Shown here: one piece after another, positions 1 through 7,111 of the stretch
Position numbering within the stretch: position 1 is the first letter of the stretch
How the letters are laid out: each line of letters begins with the position of its first letter
Assembly (NCBI GenBank): GCA_036666555.1
Contig: JAVWVS010000015.1
Coordinates: 1 to 54,402, forward strand
Origin: UMGS1251 sp036666555
Lineage (GTDB): Bacteria > Bacillota > Clostridia > Lachnospirales > Lachnospiraceae
Length of the DNA stretch: 54,402 nucleotides
Direction: 5' to 3'
Notes under the pieces: model-generated
The model's database searches: none
What the model was told of the DNA's origin: nothing
What the model saw: the letters and a program-made list of their open reading frames with translations, nothing else
Program-made: the position numbers and the translations under genes

Positions 1-79
1 ATACTAAATTCCACTGAGGGATAAGGGGGTGGAATTTAAAATTTCATTTCAGGAACAAATCGTAAAATTTTAAAAAGCA

Positions 80-108
80 TTGCTATTGTACGTATAAATG
101 AGTATAAT
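80..108 (+). promoter_or_regulatory. Sigma-A-type promoter before the RelB remnant
   Basis: A TTGCTA -35 box (80-85) and a perfect TATAAT -10 box (103-108) are separated by 17 bp. The promoter faces the antitoxin remnant that starts at 150, so it was probably the promoter of the toxin-antitoxin operon. It may now give read-through towards the transpeptidase gene. Confidence 0.6.
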
Positions 109-149
109 ATAAGCAAAAAAATATGCGTTTTTTGAAAGGAGCGATTACT

Positions 150-233
150 ATAGCAGAAAAATCAGCAAACTTGTATGCAAGAATTGAGCCAGATGTAAAG
201 AATGCCGTCTGCAAGACCGTTAGAATGAGTTGA
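150..233 (+). pseudogene. RelB/DinJ-type antitoxin N-terminal remnant, start codon lost
   Basis: The frame from 150 encodes AEKSANLYARIEPDVK followed by about ten unrelated residues and a stop. That opening matches the amino-terminal strand of RelB/DinJ antitoxins, the DNA-binding antitoxins of type II toxin-antitoxin systems. The codon where ATG would stand reads ATA, although an AAAGGAG ribosome site precedes it at about 135-141. The rest of the antitoxin and any RelE/YafQ toxin are absent. I read it as a deletion remnant of a former RelBE-like locus. The family call rests on a short stretch of residues. Confidence 0.55.
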
Positions 234-324
234 ATCATGCCCATGACATCAGGAAATGGGTGTTTAACATAAAGAAGGTATACTGACTACAGTATAGAGA
301 AATACGGAGAGAGGAGAACTGGAA

Positions 325-1737
325 ATGGCGAAAAAGAGCGGATGGAAAATATTAGGATTTACAATGGCAGGTATCCTTTGTGTGATTGTGCTGATTTATA
401 CTGGAGTCTCTATTTTCTTTATGGGCCATTTTCAATTTAATACCACTATAAATGGTATTGATTTCTCGGTAAAGTCAGTGAGTGATGTAGAGTCATATAT
501 GAAAAGCCAAGTGGATGGATATGAACTGAAGCTTCAGGAAAAAAACAACTCCCAGGATATAGTCAAGGGATCTGATATTTCATTGGTTTATAAAAAAAAT
601 GAGGATATTGAAAATGCACGGAAGGCACAAAATCCATTTGCATGGCCTGCTGCATTTTTTTCAAAGGAGAGTGCAGAAGTAACCATTAATGTATCCTATG
701 ACGAAGCGGCACTGGATGAGCTGGTTGCGAATTTGAAATGTATCCGTGCAGAGCAGGTTGCACCGATTTCGGCAACGCCAAAGTTTGATGGAGAAAAGTA
801 TGTGATAGAGCCGGAGGTAATTGGGACCGAGGTCGATAAAGACATGCTGAATACAAAGATACATGAGTATATTGCCGGGTTTAAACCAGAGTTCAATATG
901 GAGGCGGAAAAATGCTATAAACTTCCCCAATATACTTCCGAATCGGAGAAAGTGGTTAAGGCCGTTGAAACATTAAACCATTATTGTAAAGCAAGTATTA
1001 CATACGATATGAAACCAGAGGTAGAGGTCGTGGATAAATTATTGATTTCCGGATGGCTTTCATGGGACCCAGGGATGAAAGTGACCTTTAATCCGGAGGC
1101 AGTGACCGCATACATGAAAGAGTTCGGTAAAAGGCATAACACTGTCGGAGCAACCAGAACAATTGTAACACCCAGTGGAAAGAGCGCAGAAGTGAGCGGG
1201 GGAACCTATGGCTGGTCAGTTGATGAAGCGGGGGAAGCGCAGGCTTTAATCGCAAGCATTCAAAAGGGAGAAGTGGTGACGAGAGAGCCGCTGTATGCGC
1301 AGACCGCAGCGACTCATGAGATGGCCGATTGGGGAACCACATATGCAGAAGTGGATTTGTCGGCGCAGCATATGTGGTTTGTTTCCGAGGGTGCGGTCGC
1401 TCTTGAGACGGATGTTGTGACCGGTGAAACAATCCCTGAAAAGATAACACCGTCAGGTGTCTACAGTATTCTGGAGAAGGAATTGAATAAAACGTTAGTT
1501 GGCGAAATCAAACCGCAGACAGGAAAGCCGGCTTATGAGACACTGGTAAGTTTTTGGATGCGCGTGACCTGGAGTGGTATTGGATTCCATGATGCAGATT
1601 GGCAGACGGCATTTGGCGGTTCGTTGAATCAAATACCGGATATTGGATCACATGGATGCATTAATATGCCGGTTGAACAGGCAGCACGGCTCTATGAGCT
1701 GCTTCCAATGGGGACTCCGGTAATTGTGCATTATTAA
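325..1737 (+). CDS. L,D-transpeptidase (YkuD domain), membrane-anchored
   Basis: This 470-residue protein has one amino-terminal membrane anchor (about residues 9-33). A long extracytoplasmic region follows that resembles the peptidoglycan-binding-4 type domain found in clostridial L,D-transpeptidases. A YkuD catalytic domain forms the C-terminal third (about 335-470). The active-site signature SHGCINMP sits near the C-terminus and supplies the catalytic Cys, with an upstream GIGFHD His. Such enzymes make 3-3 peptide crosslinks in the wall or attach proteins to it, using a tetrapeptide donor. The ATG follows a GAGAGGAGA ribosome site at a good distance. The gene is followed 62 bp later by a lipoprotein gene on the same strand, possibly co-transcribed. 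Family assignment is firm; the exact crosslink made is inferred. Confidence 0.92.
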   Translation: MAKKSGWKILGFTMAGILCVIVLIYTGVSIFFMGHFQFNTTINGIDFSVKSVSDVESYMKSQVDGYELKLQEKNNSQDIVKGSDISLVYKKNEDIENARKAQNPFAWPAAFFSKESAEVTINVSYDEAALDELVANLKCIRAEQVAPISATPKFDGEKYVIEPEVIGTEVDKDMLNTKIHEYIAGFKPEFNMEAEKCYKLPQYTSESEKVVKAVETLNHYCKASITYDMKPEVEVVDKLLISGWLSWDPGMKVTFNPEAVTAYMKEFGKRHNTVGATRTIVTPSGKSAEVSGGTYGWSVDEAGEAQALIASIQKGEVVTREPLYAQTAATHEMADWGTTYAEVDLSAQHMWFVSEGAVALETDVVTGETIPEKITPSGVYSILEKELNKTLVGEIKPQTGKPAYETLVSFWMRVTWSGIGFHDADWQTAFGGSLNQIPDIGSHGCINMPVEQAARLYELLPMGTPVIVHY

Positions 1738-1799
1738 AAACAAGTGGTATGATGATAGTATGAAGTCAGGCAAATAAATGTTTCAGGAGGGGATGGCGT

Positions 1800-2645
1800 A
1801 TGATGAGAAAAATGGTTCGGCTACTTCTATTATGCATGCTTGCCGTATGTTTAGCAGGTTGCAGAGAAGAAAAAGACAGTACAGCGGTACAAGCAGTAGA
1901 AGAAAAAACAGAAGAAAAGGAATCCTACGCAACGGTGAGCGTAGAAGAGATTCTGCAAACGATGAGTTCATTGAAAAATGAGATTGGAGAATCACAGTCC
2001 ATGCAGGCCATGCTTCAGGCCGGATACAAAAATGGTGAAGTGTTAAAAGTGGTCGGAGTATTGACGACAGATAATGTAGATTCTGTGGTAACGAATCATA
2101 CCGTTGCGCTTGCCGGTGAGAGTTCAACCGGTAGTTCAGAGTCCAGCCATAAAGTTTTCATAAGTGGGAATGAGGATAATAAGCATGTATTGATTCCCAG
2201 CGGAACGGCTGTCGTCGTGGAAGGAACCTTGAAAATGGATGAAAACGCCGTTTTTTTATCCAATAGTAGATTTATAACCCCCGACATTCAAAATCCAACC
2301 TATCAGGCCAATGTGAGCAACGTGCTGGAAAGCGCTGAAAATACGGAACAAATACTGGAAGGAACGGTCAAAGAAATTTCGGCTGTCGACTTAACAGACG
2401 ATGAGCGTGATGAACTTTCAGGGGGATTTGTTGATGAAAATGATACCCGTTTGGTAAAAGCAATGCTAAGATCATCCCATAAAGTGATTTTGACGGATGG
2501 GGCAAAGGACATTGTGGTTTATATTTCCCAGAATAATAATGAAAACATACAGGTGGGAGAAAGAATGGCGGTAAAAGGTATCGTTGCAAATATAGATCAG
2601 ATTTTTGTCTGGGCAGGTGATGCCGCTTATTTTTTTGACAGGTAG
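1800..2645 (+). CDS. Putative lipoprotein of unknown function
   Basis: The 281-residue product begins with a lipoprotein signal peptide: basic start, leucine-rich core and an LAGC lipobox with Cys at residue 21, so it should be lipid-anchored on the outer face of the membrane. The mature part is Glu/Ser/Asp-rich and has no motif I recognise. Two regions (about 75-150 and 190-280) each end in a beta-rich stretch of the form GTxxVVxGxL or NIQVGERMAVKGIV, reminiscent of small OB-like folds; this is only a visual impression. AGGAGGGG precedes the ATG. It lies directly downstream of the L,D-transpeptidase, so an envelope role is plausible but unproven. Confidence 0.75.
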   Translation: MMRKMVRLLLLCMLAVCLAGCREEKDSTAVQAVEEKTEEKESYATVSVEEILQTMSSLKNEIGESQSMQAMLQAGYKNGEVLKVVGVLTTDNVDSVVTNHTVALAGESSTGSSESSHKVFISGNEDNKHVLIPSGTAVVVEGTLKMDENAVFLSNSRFITPDIQNPTYQANVSNVLESAENTEQILEGTVKEISAVDLTDDERDELSGGFVDENDTRLVKAMLRSSHKVILTDGAKDIVVYISQNNNENIQVGERMAVKGIVANIDQIFVWAGDAAYFFDR

Positions 2646-3000
2646 TATGAGTGCACGGAAGGGAATGAATATATGGATGTAGATTATAAGGTGGAATTTG
2701 AAAGTGATGGTTCGCAAAAAATCAGATTTGAAGATGCAAGATAATTTATTGAAAACTGATTATTCCGCAGGATATGGGTGGTATGGAGCTTTGCTCCGTA
2801 CCACCCATATCCTGTTTCGATACCTTCAATTCGTAGATGAAGTCCGCTTGGTTTTTAAAGTTTATGCTTTGCGCAATACTCACGCATATTCATATCACCT
2901 ATATAGACATGGAGCGTTTAATTTTAGATAAATGGATGAAAGAAGCAATCAAAATGTAAACAGGAATGGGAGGACAGCAACCCATCAGATAATTCAATTA
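2646..3000. other. Gene-poor interval with small ORF scraps
   Basis: No convincing full gene is present. A 23-codon frame at 2673-2744 (MDVDYKVEFESDGSQK...) follows a GAAGGGAATG ribosome-like site and could be a real small peptide or the start of a deleted gene. A frame at 2837-2959 (+) ends in MERLILDKWMKEAIKM and looks like the tail of a lost protein. A strong inverted repeat lies between them. The interval precedes the chimeric response regulator on the other strand and probably marks a site of past rearrangement. Confidence 0.4.
2769..2813. repeat. 21-bp inverted repeat, terminator-like hairpin without T-run
   Basis: Left arm 2769-2789 and right arm 2793-2813 are complementary over 21 positions with one G-T pair and a 3-nt TTT loop. 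Neither side is followed by a run of T, so it is not a canonical intrinsic terminator. It could end transcripts from either side by another route, or be the footprint of a small mobile inverted-repeat element. Confidence 0.7.
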
Positions 3001-3729
3001 TTAAGCAACTTGATGCTTGCAGTAACTGCGAACCGCCAAAAGGAGGAACATAGGAATTTCAATCGCCGCCGAAATCAGAATTACATAAGGGGTCCAAACA
3101 CTCATTTCCCCAATATGCAGGTAATTAAAATCTGCAAGCTGATAAAGGAAGTTGTTTTGCAGCCCAATTCCTGCGGATGGAAGAATACTGAAGACCCATG
3201 TTGCGTCCACCGCAAAAAGAATACGCAGAATTGAAAATTCAGTCGGTGTCAAAGCTATATTCTCGCCATCCAACAGACACTCATAGGTTTGAATGTTTAA
3301 TTTAAGCTTATCATAGGTTAAAACATAATTTACTATAAATTGTTCTACGTGAATAGGTGTATATTTTTTGTACCTCCGTAGCTGAGCTTTTACTCTAGCA
3401 ATAAGCTCAAGTGGACGAAATGGTTTTGTTACATAATCGTCCGCGCCCAAAGTTAACCCTGTAATTTTATCCGTTTCTTCATCTTTCGCTGTTAGCATAA
3501 TAATTGGATAAGTGTGGTTCTCACGGATTTTTTGACAGATAGAAAATCCATTTATATCGGGAAGCATAATATCAAGAATTGCAAGGTCAAGTTCTTCTTG
3601 CTCAATGCAAATTAAAGCTTCTTTTGCGGAATAAAACTTATATACCATGTAATTTTCATTTTTCAGATAGACTTCTAGTAAGTCCGCAATGTCGTGTTCA
3701 TCGTCAACGACTAATATCTTTTCACTCAT
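3001..3729 (-). pseudogene. VanR-like response regulator fused to a foreign membrane-protein tail
   Basis: Residues 1-171 are an OmpR/VanR-class response regulator. A receiver domain carries the acidic pair (DDEHD), phosphoacceptor Asp53 (LAILDIMLP) and the switch Lys in TKPF. The start of the winged-helix domain follows, up to LTPTEFSILRIL. At about residue 172 (near 3215) the sequence changes abruptly. The remaining 70 residues are hydrophobic with about two membrane spans and end in RSYCKHQVA, like the C-terminus of an ABC-2-type permease. The recognition helix and wing needed for DNA binding are missing. The reading frame is intact, so a chimeric protein could be made, but it should not bind DNA as VanR does. 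No partner VanS-like kinase is adjacent. A deletion joining two genes of one locus is the simplest origin. Confidence 0.8.
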
Positions 3730-3860
3730 ATTCGCACTCCAGTTCTCTTTTTATACAATTAGTATTAAGTATAACCAATCCTATATTGAAATTCACAAAG
3801 GACTTAATAAGAATTTATTAATGTTTTCCTAATGCTTTTTTCGCCTTCTGTCAACAGGCT

Positions 3861-3935
3861 TCACCGCATCTTTTGTATCCGTCGTTCTGATATTCCCCAT
3901 TTTTCAGAAGCAGCTTTCACAGAAATGCAATCCAT
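3861..3935 (-). pseudogene. Truncated helix-turn-helix protein
   Basis: The minus-strand frame starting at 3935 encodes MDCISVKAASEKWGISERRI followed by a few residues and an early stop at 3861. The opening matches the short MerR/excisionase-like HTH proteins common on clostridial mobile elements (VREASEKWGISERRVQ). An AAAGGAAGTTG ribosome site precedes the ATG. Only 24 residues remain of a protein that is usually 60-100 residues long, so it is probably dead. Confidence 0.5.
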
Positions 3936-4244
3936 ATATTCAACTTCCTTTCACAAAATAATATGGAATAATTATATACGGATTAGCGAATAATAGCAAG
4001 GTTACCTGGCACCAAACAGCTTTGGCAGGCGTTTTATCCACACTCTTATGGTCTGGTTTCCCAATTCCTCATTTTTGTGGATCATTCAAGCTGATTTTAA
4101 TCGAAATTGTGTAGAATCCTCTTTTGATATCAGGTATAATGTCAATATGTTATTTGTCTGACAAAATCTTGCAAACTGCTTAATTAATGCAAATGCAGTG
4201 GCGTAAAATAATATAAAGGTTAGAAGAAGGAGAGTGCATCAGCG
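3936..4244. other. Interval upstream of the GntR gene with a minus-strand promoter
   Basis: On the minus strand TTGCTA (3999-3994) and TATAAT (3976-3971) with a 17-bp spacer form a good promoter aimed at the truncated HTH gene. A minus-strand frame at 4085-4002 ends in ELGNQTIRVWIKRLPKLFGA and looks like the tail of a lost gene. Nothing else gene-like was found. The last 100 bp should hold the promoter of the GntR gene, but I could not place it confidently. Confidence 0.4.
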
Positions 4245-4982
4245 ATGAGAAAAACCAGTCTGAATACATATATCAAAATCAAGCAGCAATTGGTTGCGAA
4301 GTTCAAAGAAGAGCATTTTACACATAATAAGCTACCATCGGAGGCTTCACTTGCCAAAGAACTTAAAATTAGTCTGGTTACTCTTCGAGAATCACTGATG
4401 ATGCTTGCGTTAGAGGGTTATGTGACAAAACGTCATGGTTCGGGGAATTATGTACATCCGAGCGCATTTGACCCAACTGACCGAATCGACATGGGGCTTA
4501 CCTTTGCGGATGCATTCCGTTTGCAAGGGTATGAACCGGGAATGAAGATTATCAGCGTCAGTGAATCTCTTCCGGAGGTAGAACAGATGCAGTTGTTTCA
4601 GATAGAAGAGCAACAAGTCATTGCTTCGTGTGAGATTATCTATACGGCAGATGAGTTGCCAAGTATTTATTCTGTACAGAAGATTCCAAAGACATATTTG
4701 AAAAATCCGTTCAGGATAGGTGAGAAACGAGGAGATTTTTTTCAATTTTTGGAGGAATATTGTGAGCTATCCATCATACATTCATTGAACGAATATAAGG
4801 CAGTTCTTGTGCCAGAGCGTATGGAGAACATATTTGGTATTCAAAAGGGGACGCCTGTGATATATTGTGCACAGTTGTACTATGACATATATGACAAGCC
4901 TATTTTTTATAATGAGCATTACTTTCATCCAGATCGCTTTGGAGTAAAGATGCTGCAAAACTGGGATTTGAATGCAAAGTAA
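4245..4982 (+). CDS. GntR-family transcriptional regulator (HutC/UTRA type)
   Basis: The 245-residue protein has an N-terminal GntR winged helix (about 8-72, with LPSEASLAKELKISLVTLRE and a wing ending GYVTKRHGSGNYV). A UTRA ligand-binding domain (about 95-238) follows, ending with the typical YYDIYDKPIFYNEHYFHPD segment. HutC-subfamily members sense small metabolites and usually repress neighbouring transport or catabolic genes. AGAAGGAGAG precedes the ATG. The next gene on the same strand is an NCS2 nucleobase permease whose promoter has an inverted repeat just upstream. The simplest reading is that this protein controls that permease, with a purine or pyrimidine compound as effector. The target and ligand are inferences. 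Confidence 0.88.
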   Translation: MRKTSLNTYIKIKQQLVAKFKEEHFTHNKLPSEASLAKELKISLVTLRESLMMLALEGYVTKRHGSGNYVHPSAFDPTDRIDMGLTFADAFRLQGYEPGMKIISVSESLPEVEQMQLFQIEEQQVIASCEIIYTADELPSIYSVQKIPKTYLKNPFRIGEKRGDFFQFLEEYCELSIIHSLNEYKAVLVPERMENIFGIQKGTPVIYCAQLYYDIYDKPIFYNEHYFHPDRFGVKMLQNWDLNAK

Positions 4983-5108
4983 GGAGTGTATTTGCAGTAA
5001 AAAGTCATATGAAGTGTTTTGATTTATGGCGATATATTATTATATATATAAGGAAAAGGAAAGAGTGATTTGGTTAAAACGGTTCTGTTTTCTTCTTTTA
5101 TGCAAAAA

Positions 5109-5125
5109 AAGTCATTATATGACTT
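5109..5125. promoter_or_regulatory. Inverted repeat, candidate GntR operator
   Basis: AAGTCAT and ATGACTT form a 7-bp inverted repeat with a 3-nt centre, 33 bp upstream of the -35 box of the permease promoter. A related AAGTCATATGA sequence occurs near 5001. Two-fold sites of this size are typical for GntR dimers. The assignment is by position only. Confidence 0.4.
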
Positions 5126-5158
5126 CCGTTTATGTGAAAAAGCAACAAAAATATTGTG

Positions 5159-5187
5159 TTGACAAAGGAAATTATTATGGATATATT
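5159..5187 (+). promoter_or_regulatory. Promoter of the NCS2 permease gene
   Basis: A perfect TTGACA (5159-5164) and TATATT (5182-5187) are separated by 17 bp. Transcription would start near 5195, giving a leader of about 180 nt before the permease start codon. Confidence 0.7.
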
Positions 5188-5252
5188 ATACTCAAGTAAT
5201 AAATATAGGTTCAACTGAAACAAATATAGGGCGAAAATTAAGCAAAGAAGTC

Positions 5253-5297
5253 AGAGAGTTTGGCAACCTTTTACAAAGGTTGTGCAACTCTCTTTTT
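5253..5297 (+). terminator. Leader terminator/attenuator before the permease
   Basis: AGAGAGTT (5253-5260) pairs with AACTCTCT (5286-5293), and CAACCTT (5264-5270) pairs with AAGGTTG (5276-5282), with a 3x3 internal loop. TTTTT (5293-5297) follows directly. It lies between the promoter and the permease ATG at 5377, so it should act as a transcription attenuator. I looked for the conserved purine-riboswitch core and did not find it. Confidence 0.65.
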
Positions 5298-5376
5298 GTG
5301 ATTTTGGGGTAATGTTTCGTTTGAACCGTACCTTTTGAAAATGAAATCAAATTACACATGTGGAGGAGAAAACGGA

Positions 5377-6726
5377 ATGAAGGAAAAAAAGATTGTGAGT
5401 ACATCAAAGTTTGAATTGGAGGGGAGACCACCTCTTAGAGAAGCAATTCCGTTGGGGTTACAACATGTACTGGCAATGTTTGTGGGGAATATAGTTCCCA
5501 TGATTTTGGTAGCAGTAAATGCAGGATTGACAACGGAACAAGGGAATATGCTATTACAATGCTCTATGCTTGGTGCTGGGTTGTCTACCCTTGTTCAGCT
5601 ATATCCACTACGCTTTGGAAAAGGATTTCAGATTGGGTCGGGATTGCCGTGTATGCTAGGACTTACATATGTCTTTTTACCGGCCTGTCTTTCGATTTCG
5701 GCGACAGATGGAATTGCAGTCATCATAGGTGCCCAGATAATCGCAGGTTTGCTTTCGGTAGTTTTTGGTGTCTATCTAAAAAAAGTACGGAAATTTTTCC
5801 CGCCAGTTGTAACAGGAACAATTGTAATGACAGTAGGCATTTCTATCTTCAATTTGGCTATTGGGAATATGGCTGGAGGAACAGCTTCAGAAAGTTTTGG
5901 AGACTTAAAAAACTGGGGAGTGGGAATCACAGTTGTTATAGTTGTTTTAGCATTTAACGTGTTTGGCAAGGGATTACCGAAGGTGGCGGCAATCCTAATT
6001 GGAATGACCGCAGGGTATGTAATCTCTATACCACTTGGACTTGTAAGTTTTGACGGTGTTAAAGAGGCCGGTTGGTTTGCATTACCCAAACTATTTGCAT
6101 TTGGTATAGAATTTCATGCATCCACAATTATAACATTTTTATTATTATACTTCATAGTAGGGGTGCAAATGATAGGAGATTTTTCTGTATCAAGTATGGG
6201 TGGCATGAATCGTGAACCCACAGATGAGGAACTGTCAGGAGGAATTATTGGAAATGGAATTACCTCGGCACTGTCAGCAATTATCAATAGTTTTCCCAGT
6301 GCAACATACAGCCAAAACTCAGGAATTGTTGCATTGACAAAGGTGTGTAGCAAATATGTTATTGCAGTGGGCACGAGTATATTAATTATAGCAGGATTGT
6401 GTCCAAAGGTAGGGGCGGTTCTCTCCACCATTCCTAACAGCGTTATTGGTGGTGGTACACTTGTTGTATTTTCAATGATTGCTACATCAGGAATGAAGTT
6501 AATGGCAAGTGCCGGTCTCTCTAATAGAAATTGCTTAGTTATTGGCGTGTCGTTGGCATTCGGGCTTGGAACACAGTTTTGTAAAGGGGCATCATCAGGA
6601 TTCCCAACTGAAATAGCAACAATGTTGGAGTCAAACAGTGTTATTTTGACATCTATTATGGCCATTTTATTAAATTCTATTTTTCCAAAAGATAAAGAGG
6701 AAACAGTGCAAAATAATCGCCAATAG
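5377..6726 (+). CDS. NCS2-family nucleobase permease (xanthine/uracil permease)
   Basis: A polytopic membrane protein of 449 residues with about 12-14 hydrophobic segments and the NCS2 (nucleobase:cation symporter-2) layout. It opens PLREAIPLGLQHVLAMFVGN, the conserved start of UraA/PbuX/UacT-like carriers. It carries FSVSSMGGMNREPTDEELSGGI in the loop after TM8 and the conserved INSFPSATYSQNSG half-helix. The family imports xanthine, uric acid or uracil with protons. The start at 5377 is chosen because TGGAGGAGAAAACGGA gives a good ribosome site there; an in-frame ATG at 5335 is preceded by no such site. It is probably controlled by the upstream GntR protein and by the leader terminator. The exact nucleobase cannot be read from the sequence. 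Confidence 0.9.
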   Translation: MKEKKIVSTSKFELEGRPPLREAIPLGLQHVLAMFVGNIVPMILVAVNAGLTTEQGNMLLQCSMLGAGLSTLVQLYPLRFGKGFQIGSGLPCMLGLTYVFLPACLSISATDGIAVIIGAQIIAGLLSVVFGVYLKKVRKFFPPVVTGTIVMTVGISIFNLAIGNMAGGTASESFGDLKNWGVGITVVIVVLAFNVFGKGLPKVAAILIGMTAGYVISIPLGLVSFDGVKEAGWFALPKLFAFGIEFHASTIITFLLLYFIVGVQMIGDFSVSSMGGMNREPTDEELSGGIIGNGITSALSAIINSFPSATYSQNSGIVALTKVCSKYVIAVGTSILIIAGLCPKVGAVLSTIPNSVIGGGTLVVFSMIATSGMKLMASAGLSNRNCLVIGVSLAFGLGTQFCKGASSGFPTEIATMLESNSVILTSIMAILLNSIFPKDKEETVQNNRQ

Positions 6727-6868
6727 AAGAATCATGAAGCGTGGTCAGATTATCTTGCAAGTACATTTGGGAGTTTTGTTGCGGTATCATTTGTTATAGG
6801 GAGAGATATATTGAGTGATCATTTTATAAATGATAAAATATCTTTAGGGAGATAATGGGAGGTTTCAT

Positions 6869-6961
6869 ATGACTAAAGGTTTTGTAATGGACGCTGAGCG
6901 TTTAAAGCAGGGAAAAACCAGCAGATTTAGGCAAATAAAATTCAGAAATGGTGGTGAGTAA
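6869..6961 (+). pseudogene. RhuM-family N-terminal or internal stub
   Basis: After GGGAGGTTTCAT an ATG opens a 30-residue frame beginning MTKGFVMDAERLKQGK, close to the KGFxMDxERLK segment of RhuM virulence-like proteins often found on genomic islands. The remainder of RhuM (about 300 residues) is absent. The match is short, so the call is tentative. Confidence 0.35.
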
Positions 6962-7066
6962 ACAATAAAATATACCAAATAAAATCGCTACTTTTATTTT
7001 CAAAAAATGAAAGTATTTAAAAAAAGTAAAGGAAACGTTGTAACTAGGCTAGCCATCGCGACAGCG

Positions 7067-7076
7067 ATTTGGTACA
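7067..7076 (+). promoter_or_regulatory. ATTTGGTACA motif, first copy (candidate operator)
   Basis: The 10-bp sequence overlaps a TACAAT that could be the -10 box (7073-7078) of the regulator gene. The identical 10 bp occur at 11031-11040 upstream of the amidohydrolase operon promoter. It is a candidate binding site of the regulator encoded at 7112, for autoregulation. Confidence 0.4.
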
Positions 7077-7111
7077 ATGTATTTACGATGAATTTTAAAG
7101 GAGATAGGATA

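Larger units (their letters stand above)
6727..7111. other. Interval with protein remnants and the regulator's promoter region
   Basis: A frame at about 6743-6856 reads WSDYLASTFGSFVAVSFVIG and more before a stop, like an internal piece of a lost protein. A RhuM-like stub follows (annotated separately). From 7017 to 7111 lies the control region of the next gene, with an ATCGC/GCGAT inverted repeat (7055-7068) directly abutting the ATTTGGTACA motif. No intact gene is present. Confidence 0.4.

Noticed and set aside
1088..1450. 120-codon minus-strand ORF inside the L,D-transpeptidase gene
   Set aside because: It is a shadow of a well-supported gene with a composition typical of antisense frames (many His, Ser, Leu).
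2698..2931. 77-codon plus-strand ORF
   Set aside because: It runs through the 21-bp inverted repeat and has no ribosome site or protein-like pattern; it is most likely a chance frame.
2932..3234. 100-codon plus-strand ORF opposite the VanR-like gene
   Set aside because: It is antisense to the chimeric response-regulator gene and has no recognisable domain.
5187..5376. Purine riboswitch before the nucleobase permease
   Set aside because: The conserved three-way-junction core and the loop-loop sequences of xpt/pbuE aptamers are not present; only a terminator hairpin is visible.
6114..6665. 183-codon minus-strand ORF in the NCS2 permease
   Set aside because: It is an antisense shadow of hydrophobic coding sequence, with no ribosome site.
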